Positions 25,145-35,960 of a stretch of DNA of 64,000 nt are shown in pieces. The notes under the pieces were generated by a model. That model was given only the letters and a program-made list of their open reading frames with translations, did not search any database and was not told the origin of the DNA. Both the position numbers and the translations under genes were made by a program. The stretch lies in contig NC_079875.1 in the NCBI RefSeq assembly GCF_029227915.1, forward strand, positions 25,426,001-25,490,000, written 5' to 3'. How positions within the stretch are numbered: the first letter of the stretch is position 1; each line of letters opens with the position of its first letter. Origin of the DNA: Hydractinia symbiolongicarpus (taxonomy: Eukaryota > Cnidaria > Hydrozoa > Anthoathecata > Hydractiniidae).

Positions 25145-25492
25145 TTATAATATGTTTTCCCAAATTTCAGATAATCGTCTTATTTCATCTTTTTTGTTCA
25201 ATAAATCCGATTTGTGTTGTTTAATCGCTAATGCCTCTTTAAATTTTCTTTTAATAAAATGGTTTTCCCTATAAAGAATTTCTATTTTCTCAAAGTTCAT
25301 TTCGTGTTTTGTTTCTTTAATGTGTTTGGACATTCCAGAGACGTTTTCTTTATCGTTTTTTGCGCCATTTTTGTGTTCTTTTATTCGTGTTGTCAACTTC
25401 CTTCCTGTTTCTCCTATGTAATATTTTCCACAATCTCCACACGTTACTTTATATACAACACCTGATTCATTGTCTTGGTTTCCGTTTTTCAA
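25145..25492 (-). pseudogene. GIY-YIG endonuclease fragment of a second Penelope-like family
   Basis: A 115-codon open frame reads GVVYKVTCGDCGKYYIGETG, then RKLTTRIKEHK, and further on a His-rich HIKETKHEMNF. These are the GIY-YIG signature (VYK...YYIG...R...H) with a Cys pair between the two halves. It is the C-terminal end only; no RT of the same family precedes it. It differs clearly from the GIY-YIG piece at 24.0-24.2 kb. Confidence 0.8.
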
Positions 25493-26032
25493 TATTGTGT
25501 TGCTTTTTACAACATTTTTAGCGCTTTGTTTTTCGTATGTGTTAACTTTGTGATATCGATTGTGTTGACGAATTTATTTGACATTCCTTCACTATTGAAA
25601 GCCAGTCAGCTACCTGTTTTGCTACGCGGTAGTATGATATTTTTTACTTTTTAATATATCACGTATTATGTCTTATAAAGCCGTGCGCACTGGCTACCCG
25701 CTAAACAGCAAACTGCAATACACTCAAACATATAATTACCCGCGTATTTATTTGCCCGCAACAAACCTTTAGGACAGATTTAAGTATTGCGCGCTCCTTG
25801 CAGTTTATGTAAAATAGAATCATTATGTACCGTTTTCTATGGCTGTCAAATACTTAACCTCCTTTATTAAATGCCAACCTGCATTTCAACTCCAGTGCAA
25901 TTGTGCATATAGCTGGTCCTACAAAAATGAAAAAATCTATAAGAATATTTGCTTATTTATTTATGAAAAATAATATTCCGCGCACAAAAACTATAACGAA
26001 AGTATGCCGCTTTTCTTAACAATATCGACGCA

Positions 26033-26106
26033 GCGAATTTTTTTTCCGTACACGGTAGGCAGTATCATTGACCGTGGGCAGTATCATTTTAACCGTTGGC
26101 AGTATC
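26033..26106 (+). repeat. Left terminal inverted repeat with three iterated motifs
   Basis: After an A/T-run start, the TIR carries three spaced copies of CCGT/CGGT-NN-GCAGTATCAT (the last truncated to GCAGTATC), about 19-21 bp apart. The same array is mirrored in the right TIR. Iterated subterminal motifs are commonly transposase-binding sites; that role is inferred here. Confidence 0.9.
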
Positions 26107-26360
26107 TATTAATTTTTTCAATATTTTTCGGAAACCGGTCCTTTGACATGCTCAAGTGTTTGTACCGCAAATGCCCGTGGAAACTTTTGACTTGACCGAA
26201 AACAAAGAGAAATACAGAATATGAGTGTGGAATAACTTATTCGAAGCGAAAGTAGCTGGTAAGTACCATTAATCTTTATATACTAAGATAGATGCTTGTT
26301 TCTCAAAGATTATATAAGTTTTATTTTGATCGAGTTTTTCTCACTGTGATTACTTACAAC

Positions 26361-27369
26361 ATGTCAGAAGAGAATATTGATTTCAATGTTGGTGAGAGGT
26401 TTTTTCACACCATCGAATTCTACAGCATTTATACCAAGGTTGTTCTTATATGCGTAAAGACCCAAAATATAATCAACTTTTGAAACTTTGTTGTCTGTTT
26501 TAGCATCCAACGAGAAAACGAAAAGCAGCAAAATAAATGGCTTTCATTTGTTTTATCGCGAAACAGTGGTAAGTACAATCCCCTACTTTTGTGTCATGAG
26601 TCAACTCCGTATAAACAATGCTCACAGATTTTATCGAAACATTATTTCCTTCAGAACACCTTAATGAGTGAAGCGACTGTTGCGGATGATGCCCCGCCAG
26701 AACTGGCAGAGATGAGTAAAATTGGATCAGAAAGATGGAAGGCACTTGACGATGCTTCGAGAAAGGTGTGTCTGTGTTAAAAATAACACGTTCGTTTTAA
26801 GTTTTTTTTTTTAACTAATCACAAAATATACAATGTACAAGGCAAATATCATACAGTAAACGTTCAAATGTAGGAACACGTGAATAACAACCTCGTACTC
26901 AGAGTGAATAACAACCTCGTACTCAGATCTCTGTGACATATTATTTCAAATTATACACTAGATTAATTCAAATTTTACGTTTGATTCATCGTAGGAATGG
27001 AACAAGAAAGGGCAAAAGAAGCGAGAAGAAGATGACTATGGTCAAACTGAGTCGTTGATTTGCGCAAAATGCAAGAAAACCTTCACGCGACAGAAGGAGT
27101 TCAACTATCACAGCAAGAATTGCGTACTATGTACTTGCGATATTTGTCAAAAGGAATTCAGCAACAAAATTTCTTTGAGAAAGCACAGGAAGATTCACGA
27201 TAACATAATCACGTGCGCTCTATGTGAAAAGTCGTTCTCTTCACAACAAGCATTGAAGAGACATACCCATTCAGTACATGAAACACAAACTTATGCATGT
27301 GATGTTTGTACCAAAAAATTCTCGACTCATGGAAATCTGAAACGTCATGAGAAAATACATTCTAAGTAA
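26361..27369 (+). CDS. HMG-box-like / four-C2H2-finger protein, four exons, inside the TIR element
   Basis: Exons 26,361-26,391, 26,504-26,568, 26,655-26,765 and 26,995-27,369 have GT-AG borders (donors GTGAG, GTAAGT, GTGTG). They join in phase into 193 codons with no stop. Residues about 20-80 resemble an HMG box: KINGFHLFYRETV, then EMSKIGSERWKALDDASRKE and a basic WNKKGQKK. Four zinc fingers follow from residue 92. The first is C2HC (CAKCKKTF...H...C); the other three are C2H2 (CDICQKEF, CALCEKSF, CDVCTKKF), with TGEKP-poor linkers. The protein probably binds DNA in the nucleus. A 5' leader exon ending at GTAAGT (26,259) is possible. The gene reads inward from the left TIR and stops 10 bp before the end of the convergent gene. 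It is either the element's own DNA-binding factor or a captured host gene. Confidence 0.8.
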
Positions 27370-27379
27370 AATTATTTGT

Positions 27380-27838
27380 TTACTGTTTAGAACCCATTGT
27401 TCGGCCGGCTTTTTTCGCAACGGGTTCGTTATTACTAACATTTTTAGTAAACGAATGACCTCGTTTCAAACTTGGTTCAACGTTGAACGGGTTCTTACGT
27501 TTCGTCATCCCTTTTTGAATAGCAACCTTGCTTCCGGAAATTGTGCTTCGTCTTTTAACAGCCTCTGGTTGAACTTTTATTTTCTTGCCAGTTCGACTTT
27601 TAGAATGAGTTTGGTTGGTAACTTTTTTACTGTAGTGAATATCACTTGCGAATGTGTGGAATGCAGAACAGAGTTTTGAAGTCTGAGTTTCGTTAAATTT
27701 CTTGACTGATCCTTGTATATTACTAATCTTGAATTCGTTTTCATTAAAAGGAAGAATATCTGATACTACAGCTTTCAGTTCATCAGTGTTTTCAACATTT
27801 ATAAAACGGGAACGAAACGATCTAAGTGTTGCAGACAT
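27380..27838 (-). CDS. Basic 152-residue protein, partner gene in the TIR element
   Basis: A single open frame starts with ATG at 27,838 and reads inward from the right TIR. The N-terminal third is mixed and possibly helical (SFRSRFINVENTDELKAVVS). The C-terminal half is Lys/Arg/Ser-rich (SRTGKKIKVQPEAVKRRS, KKAGRTMGSKQ), as in a nuclear or nucleic-acid-binding tail. I recognise no family and no catalytic motif. Its stop lies 10 bp from the stop of the HMG/zinc-finger gene. The intact frame within a young element, and the symmetrical arrangement, support it being a real gene; possible introns upstream were not found. Confidence 0.55.
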   Translation of the reverse strand: MSATLRSFRSRFINVENTDELKAVVSDILPFNENEFKISNIQGSVKKFNETQTSKLCSAFHTFASDIHYSKKVTNQTHSKSRTGKKIKVQPEAVKRRSTISGSKVAIQKGMTKRKNPFNVEPSLKRGHSFTKNVSNNEPVAKKAGRTMGSKQ

Positions 27839-28208
27839 TTTTCAAGTATTAGCTAGCAACTATAAAAATGAATGAATATTTTTAAGATATGTATAATCCG
27901 ATATAACACACAGCAAGAATATAACAATACCAGCAACAGTGAGAAAATGAGTTGTAAACAAACTGTGTCTGTTATGTACAAAACTTCAGAAACAACAAGA
28001 TGAGAGAGTTTTGAGTATGGAACCAAGAAGCTAGAAATATGTCAAAAGATGTTAACATAACTATTAAAATCGTCAACTGATATTGAATAGCTTCTGCGCT
28101 TTATATTCATTATAAGGTTACTCAGAAGACAAAATGTAAACACTATGTTCGTCCGCTCTGCACTGCTAAACTACCATCTTGATTTGATTTTTTCGGCTAT
28201 TTCGGCAT

Positions 28209-28282
28209 GATACTGCCAACGGTTAAAATGATACTGCCCACGGTCAATGATACTGCCTACCGTGTACGGAAAAAAAATTTGC
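28209..28282 (-). repeat. Right terminal inverted repeat
   Basis: Reverse complement of the left TIR, with a single visible difference in the third base. It ends next to the right-hand ATCGACGCA. Confidence 0.9.
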
Positions 28283-31079
28283 ATCGACGCAATGGTAGAA
28301 CTCCTCTAATAAATTTTTTACTATTTTCAACCTTGCGGGTTGTCTTTAAAGTTTCCACTATGGTAGATCTTGTTACGACAAACAATGCTTGATAAACCGT
28401 TTTATCCACTTTGTCTGTTCTATGTTTGTACACAGTGCTTCTTTATCAAAGAATCATTGTAAACAAACACAGTAATAGGAAATGTTGCTAGTCACAAACC
28501 AAGCTGTTTTTATCTTAAAACAGACACATTCTTAAATTAATTGAAGATCTTTCAGTGTCGTTTTATGAATTCTTTTGTTAGCAGGTATAATAATTGCAAC
28601 TGCTTGAAAAACAAAACTTACATTGACCTTTATTTATTTATTTTAAAACAAGCCAGTTCGATTTTAATTCTCGGCTAATTTGTACTAAATCCGTTTTTAG
28701 GATTTAGGATTTATCAAAAAGATTTTGTTGTTGGGTAAGGAAATGCACTAAGAAAATAAAGAAATGCCACAACTCAAACGAAGCAGTAATTATTTTAAAA
28801 AAAACAGTTAGATTTTGAAGCAGTTTTCTGTTTTTGTATATTGTTAGTGCTTTTTTATGGAACCCGTTTTGTCACTGAGTGCACTATTGAAGCTTGCAGT
28901 TAGGTAAAAATCTGAAACACAAATAAAGTAAAGTCGTGTCTTCATGTCCAAGTAATTTTTCGTAAGGTTTCATAAAACGCAGAAAGATGCGCAACTTAAT
29001 ATATGCTTATCCTTTGAGAAAATATTCTCTTCGTTTTTGTAACGTAACTGGTGAGATATGACAACAAAATATTCCGTCATTGCATAAATACACATCCGTT
29101 TTGCAGCGGGATTGATTTTAACATATCAAAATATTTCACCTAAATCAACATGTGAATGTGTGAAGTCGCCTGTTTCTGGAGCTCGAATCAGTAAAATATC
29201 AAATTCACATTTGTTTAGCCTGTATGAAAAAGACCACGAACTTTTTTCCATCATTTAATCTATGATTTTTCTCGCATTTGGATTGGTTAATCTACACGAA
29301 AGAAGTAATATATTTTTAATTTCTACTAAGAGACGGGTCCAAGTTGTTGTTGGTTTGTAATTCTAAAGGTAATTTTCCCGTTGAAAAGAATTTTTCCTGC
29401 TTGGTTTACCCCAATCTAGTAGAGTCTCAATATTTAGGCAAGCACATAATTGTTTTTATATATTAATTGCTAAAAAAATGTAAAATCATTGCATTGCACA
29501 TTTACATTTCAGACTAAATATCATGGAACGAATGAAAATAACAACGACTTAAATTAATATTTTAATACTGGGTTAACTGGTTCAACATATCCGTTTTAAA
29601 AAAGACATATGTCCCGTTATCAAAGATACTATTGAACTTTCTCTGCAACCGCTTGTTTAAAACGTGTGATCCTATACATTTTTGATCAGCGTTTCAACAA
29701 TGGAATCGGGTAATTTTTGAAATAACAATAATAAAATGCTGATAAATTAATTTCTTTAGTTACTAGAAAACGTATAGTACCGGGTTTAGGCCATTTTCTC
29801 GTGTAACCGAGCTGTAGTTTTGTTTTACAAAAGAAAACTAGTATACAACATATACGAAGAAAGTTTTTGAAATGCAGTTTGCGCGTCTTGTGTTTGTTGT
29901 AAACACACAAAATTTTCTCAACATTAAACAGATTGGTTTTCCGTTCATGGATGCTTCACTTTTTTACAGCATTTTTAGGTGAGAGAAATAAATGTTTGTT
30001 TTTAAAATGTGAAAATGTGTTGTTACTTCTGAATAAAAATATTTTTTTCTGTGTAATATTTGTGCAATTCTTAATCTGTAAAATTTATTTATCTTATATT
30101 TATTTAGATAAAAATATGAAACAAACGAAATATTGTGACATCAAAAATCCGATCATATGGTCAATACGTGTATCTGCAAGTATAAGATGTTACGATTACA
30201 ATTTAATATCAAGAATTATGGGTACAAGAAACTAGATGTCAACCAGTAAGGAAATTTGTGCAAGCGTTGCATTACGACGCAGTTTTTGAATGCAAGATCT
30301 ATTCATGGCGTATTAAACAGCGACCAATTTGCTAAGCTGTTTCAGAGTCTTTACGTTACGGTTATAATCTGGTTTGATGGAAGTGCTCTGTGTTGTTTGA
30401 TGCACGCACGTTTATTAAAAGCAACGCAATTTGAAGTCCTGCTTGCCGAATGATAATTGTACGAAATAATTCAGATTCAAGTCATTATTGCTTTGCTTGC
30501 ACCACATCTTTCATGACGATATTTAAATAGTGTTTTGGTGTTAGATAAACAGTTCTCGGTTATTCTGATGACACTGAAACATTTTACCATGACAAATTGT
30601 TTGGTCACGCTTTGTAATAAACATCAGCAAGGGACAAAAAAGTGAATGTGTTTATTTGTTCGAAACGAAGTTTTTGTCCCAAACCAAATAAAAATTAGTA
30701 TAATAATTCTTTATTAGGAGAGCACTTCGTGTTTTTGTTTACTATGCTCTTCAAACTTATTTTGCAAACATATTTTTTAAAAGACTTCTTTGTTTACAAA
30801 ATTGGTAAATCTTGTTTGAGCATTAACTAACTAATTATTATATGTTATAAGTTATAAGCATATTTGTCCACGTGACATACAACTAGTAATTTATTACATA
30901 TTAGGAAATGTATTTCATAGATATGATATAATTTTCGAGAACAACATCCGTGAACTGGAATAATTGACAATCTGATAAGAGCGTCTTTTTGCAGTAAAAA
31001 TAGCAGCGAACATAAATAAACAACGCTTGACGCGCAGACTGCAATTCACAAACATGTAATGTAGTAAGCAAGTAAAAAT

Positions 31080-32480
31080 GGGATAAAGAAAAAAAGCCCT
31101 GGGATCGAGGTTGCTCACAATCTGCATTATTCTATGTTTATAAACGCTGAAACAAAAAATCTAAAAAATATGTGCAAATAAGTATGTGCAACAAAAAAAA
31201 AGATAAAAAAATATGAAATATAAATGGAAAATGTCCAAAAAAATCATAGGCGTATAACAACCGTTACGTAAAATGCGGAATACGCTAAAACTATATAATT
31301 GGTTTATCATTTCAGAAGTACGCCAGGGAAAAAGGGAAACCAAACGTTAAAAAAAATACGACCAACATTTTTCGTTAATTCATCAGCTATTCAATCTAAA
31401 CATTTGAATCACTTGGTATATTGTATATCTACTGAAATATTTCAATCCAAAATATTAAAAGGACAGACCCAAACTTATAATCAAGGTTTTAGGTTTTTGA
31501 TAAGGACATCAACACTGAATCACACAGTCTGTAGTGTTAAAAACAGTAACAACGAAAAAATTACTTTTTACAGTTTATGTAAATTCTTCTCTAGGATATA
31601 CACGCTGTTTTTATAACAATGGTGTGTTATAGTTTCAGCCTCAATGTTCTGAACTTCTTTGATAAATGCTATCCTCATTTTTCTCAATATGTTCTTAACA
31701 TGACTATGGCCTGAAAACATATAATAATTTAATAAAGAAAAGTATGCTATAAGTTACTATAGCTAATTAATGGCAATTCGGCCACATGTAACGGCCCATT
31801 GCTTGGACAAAAAAAAAGTTCAGTTCCTTTGATATACAATAAAAAAAGTAAACTTCCAATCAATTTTGTGCGTCATACATTTTTTCATATTTAAAGACAA
31901 TTAATTCTGATATATATCACAACCAAATCCCGGTATAGCTTACGGGAAATAGCAAAGCATGGTTTTCCTTTGTTACGTGGTGTCATTCGTAAAGACTGAG
32001 CCAATGACATAAATTTTTAGGACTTACGTACAGGCCACTTTGGTTACACTCATAAGCGCAAGAAATTAACACATAAAATTTGGTACTTATTACAAAAATA
32101 CCAATGGGTTTGTTTACAAAATAGAACAGGCTCGATGTTGTTTGATGTTGTTTTTACAGGTAGCTTAGCCACTATAGTTACATTTAGGATTAAACTAGCA
32201 TTTATTACTTAATACTCAGTACAATAGGTTAAGTTTGAATATTTTTAGCTGGGTTAAAAGTCCAAACTTGAAGAGGAAAATTACATCACATTTTTTAAGA
32301 TTATACTACACATATTGAGAACGCCTGCAGGTAAATGCATTGTTCGTCAAGTTACTCCATGTGGCTAATATGGAAGATTAAAAACCCATGTCTCACAGTA
32401 ACTTTTTCGTTCTTATCCTAATGTTAATACATAAGCTATGCAACAACTTTTGCAGGAAAATAAAAAATTTGTTATTAAAA
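31080..32480. other. AT-rich stretch without a recognisable gene
   Basis: An open frame at 31,299-31,616 begins just before a possible acceptor (ATTTCAG at 31,316) but has no recognisable motif. CCCTGGGATCGAGGTTG at about 31,098 resembles a short motif common in dispersed cnidarian repeats; this is an impression only. Confidence 0.35.
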
Positions 32481-32484
32481 TATT

Positions 32485-33050
32485 ATAAACTAGCCGATAA
32501 GACCCGTGGAAAAATTTCACTTATGCAGGATAACAGAGAAAATCAACCGTCATTTAAATTTTGCTGACATCTGCAGAGACCTGTGAAAACACATAAAAAA
32601 TTTTCAGAAATATGTATAACATATCGTATAGATCTTGAAACGCTGATCAAGAAAATGTATAGGATCGTGTACTTCTGACAAATGGATGCAGAGATATTAG
32701 GGTTTGAAGGTTTTTTGGTGACGTCATCAACCCGTCCACTCTGAAACGGATCGGTGAGCCAGGTTTGGGAAACTTACCCAAATTGGTCCCAGGTGGTCCC
32801 TAGTTACCTACGTAGGAGATAACGTCAGTTATTTCCACCCGTTTCCAAGTTATTTAGCCTTAAATTTAAAAGTGCAATGCAATGGCTTCACTAATCTTAA
32901 TCTTTTGACGTCAATATTGCTTTAACGTCAAAGTTTGCTAATTTACAGAACAAATTTATAGACGAAGTTTTGTAGACTTTATCAAAGAAATTTTATCCAC
33001 TTTGCAAAAGTCACAGACAGACAGAACTGGTGTATTTTTATAGAGATTAA
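32485..33050 (+). repeat. Dispersed repeat family, longest copy
   Basis: Its left part matches 10,601-10,690 in the same orientation and its right part matches 19,078-19,290 inverted. The middle contains GACGTCATCA and a GATC-rich piece (AAACGCTGATCAAG, CTATAGGATCG-like) that also occurs inverted in the 3.9-kb repeat near 3,650 and 29,667. There is no coding signal. It is likely a short non-autonomous element. Confidence 0.6.
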
Positions 33051-33609
33051 TTTCAAACCGATTAGTTCCTGCAGTCATTTTGGTGTCAGTGGTATGAAAA
33101 ACTATGCTAAAACTATATTAAGTAAAATTCCTATTACTTCAGTAAAAATTGAAATAATGACTTGAAACTTAGTATTACATGTTTTTAGACCCAACAGTTT
33201 TGTTTTTTACATTTCTGATTCGAATACATTCACATTAATCCGATAGAATTTCTATAAAAGTAGGCAACCTCGTCCCAGAACACAAAAATGGAAATATAGA
33301 AAAACAAATATAAAGCTTTAATCCAACCTCATGATGAGTGAACATTGTTTGAAATAACTTTTTCCAGAGTTACTTCTTTGCGGCGAATTTCTTTTTTCAG
33401 TTGATAAACAACTTGTTTCCGTTAGATGAAGCGTGCACGTTAATCTGGGGGTAAAATTAAATTATTCTATCTATAACGACAAGCCGGGCATTTAAAACAA
33501 AAAATAAACAAATAGAAACATTTAAAAATAAAAATAAAAATTTAGAATTAAATCTTTAAATAGTAACCTTGATTTGCGTCTTTTTTAACTTGGTAAATTT
33601 TAGCGTAAC

Positions 33610-33860
33610 GCATGGACACCGATGGTTACCTTGCAACTGGCGTCTACGCACGGGGCGTCAGCTGTAACATTAGGTAAGCTGGTGACTTTGCACGCCACGA
33701 GAAACCGAAGGTTACCTTGTAACTGGCGTCCACGCACGGTGCGTGAGCTGTAACATTATTTTGAGTGTTGTTGTTTGTGACAGTACGGTATTGTGTTACA
33801 ATAGGCAACGCATTGAGCGTCAGCTGTGACTGCAGGTCAACTTGTAACTGTAGAAGCATG
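33610..33860 (+). repeat. Direct repeats, about 86-bp period
   Basis: GGTTACCTTG(C/T)AACTGGCGTC...GCTGTAACATTA occurs at about 33,624 and 33,710, with a shorter third trace near 33,830. A related stretch lies at about 39,810-39,890 (GGTTGCCTTGTAACTTTTGTC...GGCTGTTAAG...GACGGGAAACC). The family therefore brackets the helical-protein genes and the satellite. Confidence 0.7.
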
Positions 33861-34117
33861 TACGTGTGTTTTTCTCCGCTTCTGTGTTATGTTAATGAAC
33901 GATTTTGCTGAAAATTTTAAAGTAGACTTTAATTTGCAATATCGAAAATAAATAAAGGCATTTCAGTAATGTTTATTGAAAATAACATTGGCGCAGCGCA
34001 TTATCCATGATCATTAGGAAAACATTAGTACGGGAATAAAAAATACAAAGTACATTGTTCAAGAACGTTTATTGTAATAAACTACACCTATCTTTTTCAT
34101 AAACACAACATATTATT

Positions 34118-34750
34118 CTACTTTTTCGTTTTCTTTTTCTTTAATTTTTTACTTGGAGGAGTTGGGGAAAGCTCCCGTTCGCTAGAGTGAGAAGAATCAT
34201 TGTAAAAGGATTTTTCTAACAACGTATCTAAATCTATAGAATTAGTATCCTGTGGTACATCCCTCAAAGAACAGGAAGCAAACTGCAAACACAGTCCCTC
34301 AATTATCTGTGGTCGGATTCCCATAAAAGCTTCCGAATTCGGGAATACATTGTAGCATGTTTGCCTTTACCCATTGAGGGTGGGTAAACGCAAACCTTGC
34401 TACACTGTAATGGGTGCTTAGACTATAAAGACAAGCACCCAGCTTCCCCAACACCTTTGCATATTCCACTACATAGGCATCTTTCGTGGTGAAAAATTCT
34501 CCCAACTGCTTTATCGCATCACGTACATCTATTTTCGCACCTTTGTGCTTCGAATCGACAGTTTTTAATGCGTCTTGCACAGTAGCCAAGTACCGCGCAA
34601 AGGGTTTTAAGTATTTCGTCTTCAATTTTTCCCGCAGATCGGCAATGGCAATTATATTGTTGTGGAGAGATGACGCTGTTTCTGATTATGCGACGCTTGG
34701 TCTACATGTTTTTTTGCCAACAACGACGCTTGTAGCACAGCACACGTAAC
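34118..34750 (-). pseudogene. Unrecognised helical protein, minus strand (possibly one broken gene)
   Basis: The frame runs from about 34,690 through 34,299 and contains AIADLREKLKTKYLKPFARY, VRDAIKQLGEFFTTKDAYVV, then LGKLGACLYSLSTHYSVARF. After a one-base shift near 34,350 the coding sense continues in the 34,324-34,118 frame, which ends in a Lys-rich tail (SKKLKKKKTKK). An AATAAA-like signal lies downstream. The LGACLY...H..VARF segment resembles IGASMY...H..VAKY in the other two copies, so all may be members of one family. Strongly helical, no membrane segment, C-terminal nuclear-localisation-like tail. Function unknown. Confidence 0.5.
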
Positions 34751-35295
34751 TATACCGCATAATCTAAATTTCTGTTATTTTCAACTTTTTTTATACAGTT
34801 TTCTAAACTGAAATAAATAATTAATTACAAAATAAAAAGTACTTATTCTTTCTTAATAAGAAAAAAATATTTTACTAAAAGTAAAGCGGAACATTTTATG
34901 AAAAGAGTAAATCCGTATTTACTTGCAAGTCTTGGATAAAAATACTACGTATTTCTGTTGTTTTCTTTTTCTTTTTCTTCTTCGTCTCTAGGTTCATATT
35001 TATTAGTGCTAAAGTTTGTTAAGTATATTATACAAAGTATAACCTACCTGGTCGTCCTACGAGCTGTTCGTGTTTGTCCAATCTAAATTGAAATATTATA
35101 TAACAGCTGCACATAATTTTTATTCGATCAATACTTCTTACAAAATTACACTTACACAAGTGGAAGGTACTTGCACTTCACGCGTTCGTTGTTGCTTTTC
35201 AAATTGCTAAAATGGTTTTTCAGTTTGATGAAATTGCAACTTCCTGTGCTGTAAAAGTAGTACTATCCTTTTAAACACTTTATATCATGTAACAT

Positions 35296-35960
35296 TTAAC
35301 TTACATCAAGGCAAGAATGACTGTCTTTTTCTTTTATCGTTTGTGCTTGTGTTCTTGGAATCAGTTGTACTTCTAGTATTGTTATATAGTTATTCAAGGA
35401 TAGAGTAGATTTAAAATCTTTCCACTCGGGTTTATCTGCCCCTCCAGCTTTTCCAGTATCGTCGAGATGAAAATGAACATACTTCGCTACCTTTAAATGC
35501 AATGCAGCCAGATACATGCTCGCGCCTTTACTCATCATATCATTTATGTATTTGTAAAATCTCTATTCGTCGTTTTCATCCTCCTGTACACCAGTGATCG
35601 CAATTGCAGCCTTTTTGTATTGCATACTGGTGGCTTTGTGACCATCCAATTTATTATTAAGTGGTATAATGGCGTCATTAATGTTGGTGACCCTGTCAAA
35701 GGTAAATTTCGAAATCGGTTTTTTTATAAACGATGGTAATTTTGATGTTACGACTTTCCAATGTGGGGCGAGTGTTGCTGCCAACTCGGAATAGACCACG
35801 GATGCCCTGTTTAGCCATTTACATGTAAACGGCTTTAACTTTTTTCCGAAGTCTCAATCCGTGGCCGTAATTGGTATAGTGGCTGGACCGTATCGCCTAA
35901 GAAAATCCTTAAGGAAATGATATAAAATTTACACAGCCCTTTTGGTACGACGCGACATCT
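35296..35960 (-). pseudogene. Unrecognised helical-protein family, copy 2
   Basis: The minus-strand frame 35,799-35,563 reads YSELAATLAPHWKVVTSK, then KPISKFTFDRVTNINDAI, and then YKKAAIAITGVQEDENDE before a stop. It continues in 35,538-35,296 with GASMYLAALHLKVAKYVHFH. Upstream coding sense (FLRRYGPATIPITATD) extends to about 35,950. Compared with the 14.4-kb copy it has about 40 extra codons in frame and is closer to full length, but a stop interrupts it at about 35,562. It lies 0.5 kb upstream of the 34-kb ORF in the same orientation, so the two could be neighbouring genes of one element. Confidence 0.6.

Larger units (their letters stand above)
23891..25646 (-). mobile_element. Chimeric Penelope-like retroelement insertion
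   Basis: This segment is absent from copy A and is bracketed by TGATATTTTTTA (23,879-23,890 and 25,635-25,646), a 12-bp candidate target duplication. On the minus strand it holds first a GIY-YIG endonuclease piece (25,492-25,145). Next comes a reverse transcriptase palm/thumb piece (24,986-24,723, then 24,681-24,259) and finally a second, different GIY-YIG piece (24,232-24,008). RT motifs seen are RQRDGLATGSPPAPNIANGW and YSRYMDDIL. RT followed by C-terminal GIY-YIG is the Penelope-like layout. Two non-identical GIY-YIG domains in one insertion imply a tail of one element joined to a 5'-truncated second element. Frames are broken. Confidence 0.8.
26033..28282. mobile_element. Young TIR DNA element (2,250 bp) with 9-bp target duplication
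   Basis: The ends are inverted repeats of 74 bp (26,033-26,106 and 28,209-28,282) with one visible mismatch, beginning GC(G/A)AATTTTTTTTCCGTACA. They are flanked by perfect ATCGACGCA (26,024-26,032 and 28,283-28,291). Copy A of the host repeat shows the empty site. Two genes lie inside, tail to tail: an intron-containing HMG-box-like/C2H2 protein (plus) and a basic 152-residue protein (minus). No DDE, HUH or tyrosine transposase motif is seen. A 9-bp duplication is typical of Mutator-like elements and a few other cut-and-paste groups, but the superfamily cannot be fixed from this. The near-identical TIRs and intact reading frames suggest recent insertion. It could be a non-autonomous partner, or a mobilised capture of two genes. 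Confidence 0.9.
23145..31079 (+). repeat. Unclassified dispersed repeat, copy B (interrupted twice)
   Basis: Collinear with 1,228-5,084. The left hairpin reads CTATGTA...TACATAG. Compared with copy A, both paired bases have changed, so pairing is kept. Two later insertions split it: 23,891-25,646 (Penelope-like) and 26,033-28,291 (TIR element plus duplicated target). Copy A supplies the empty site for both. Exon-like pieces seen in copy A are present but drifted. No domain is recognised. Confidence 0.8.

Noticed and set aside
26033-28282. Assigning the TIR element to the Mutator superfamily
   Set aside because: The 9-bp duplication fits, but other groups give 8-9 bp and no transposase is present, so the assignment was left open.
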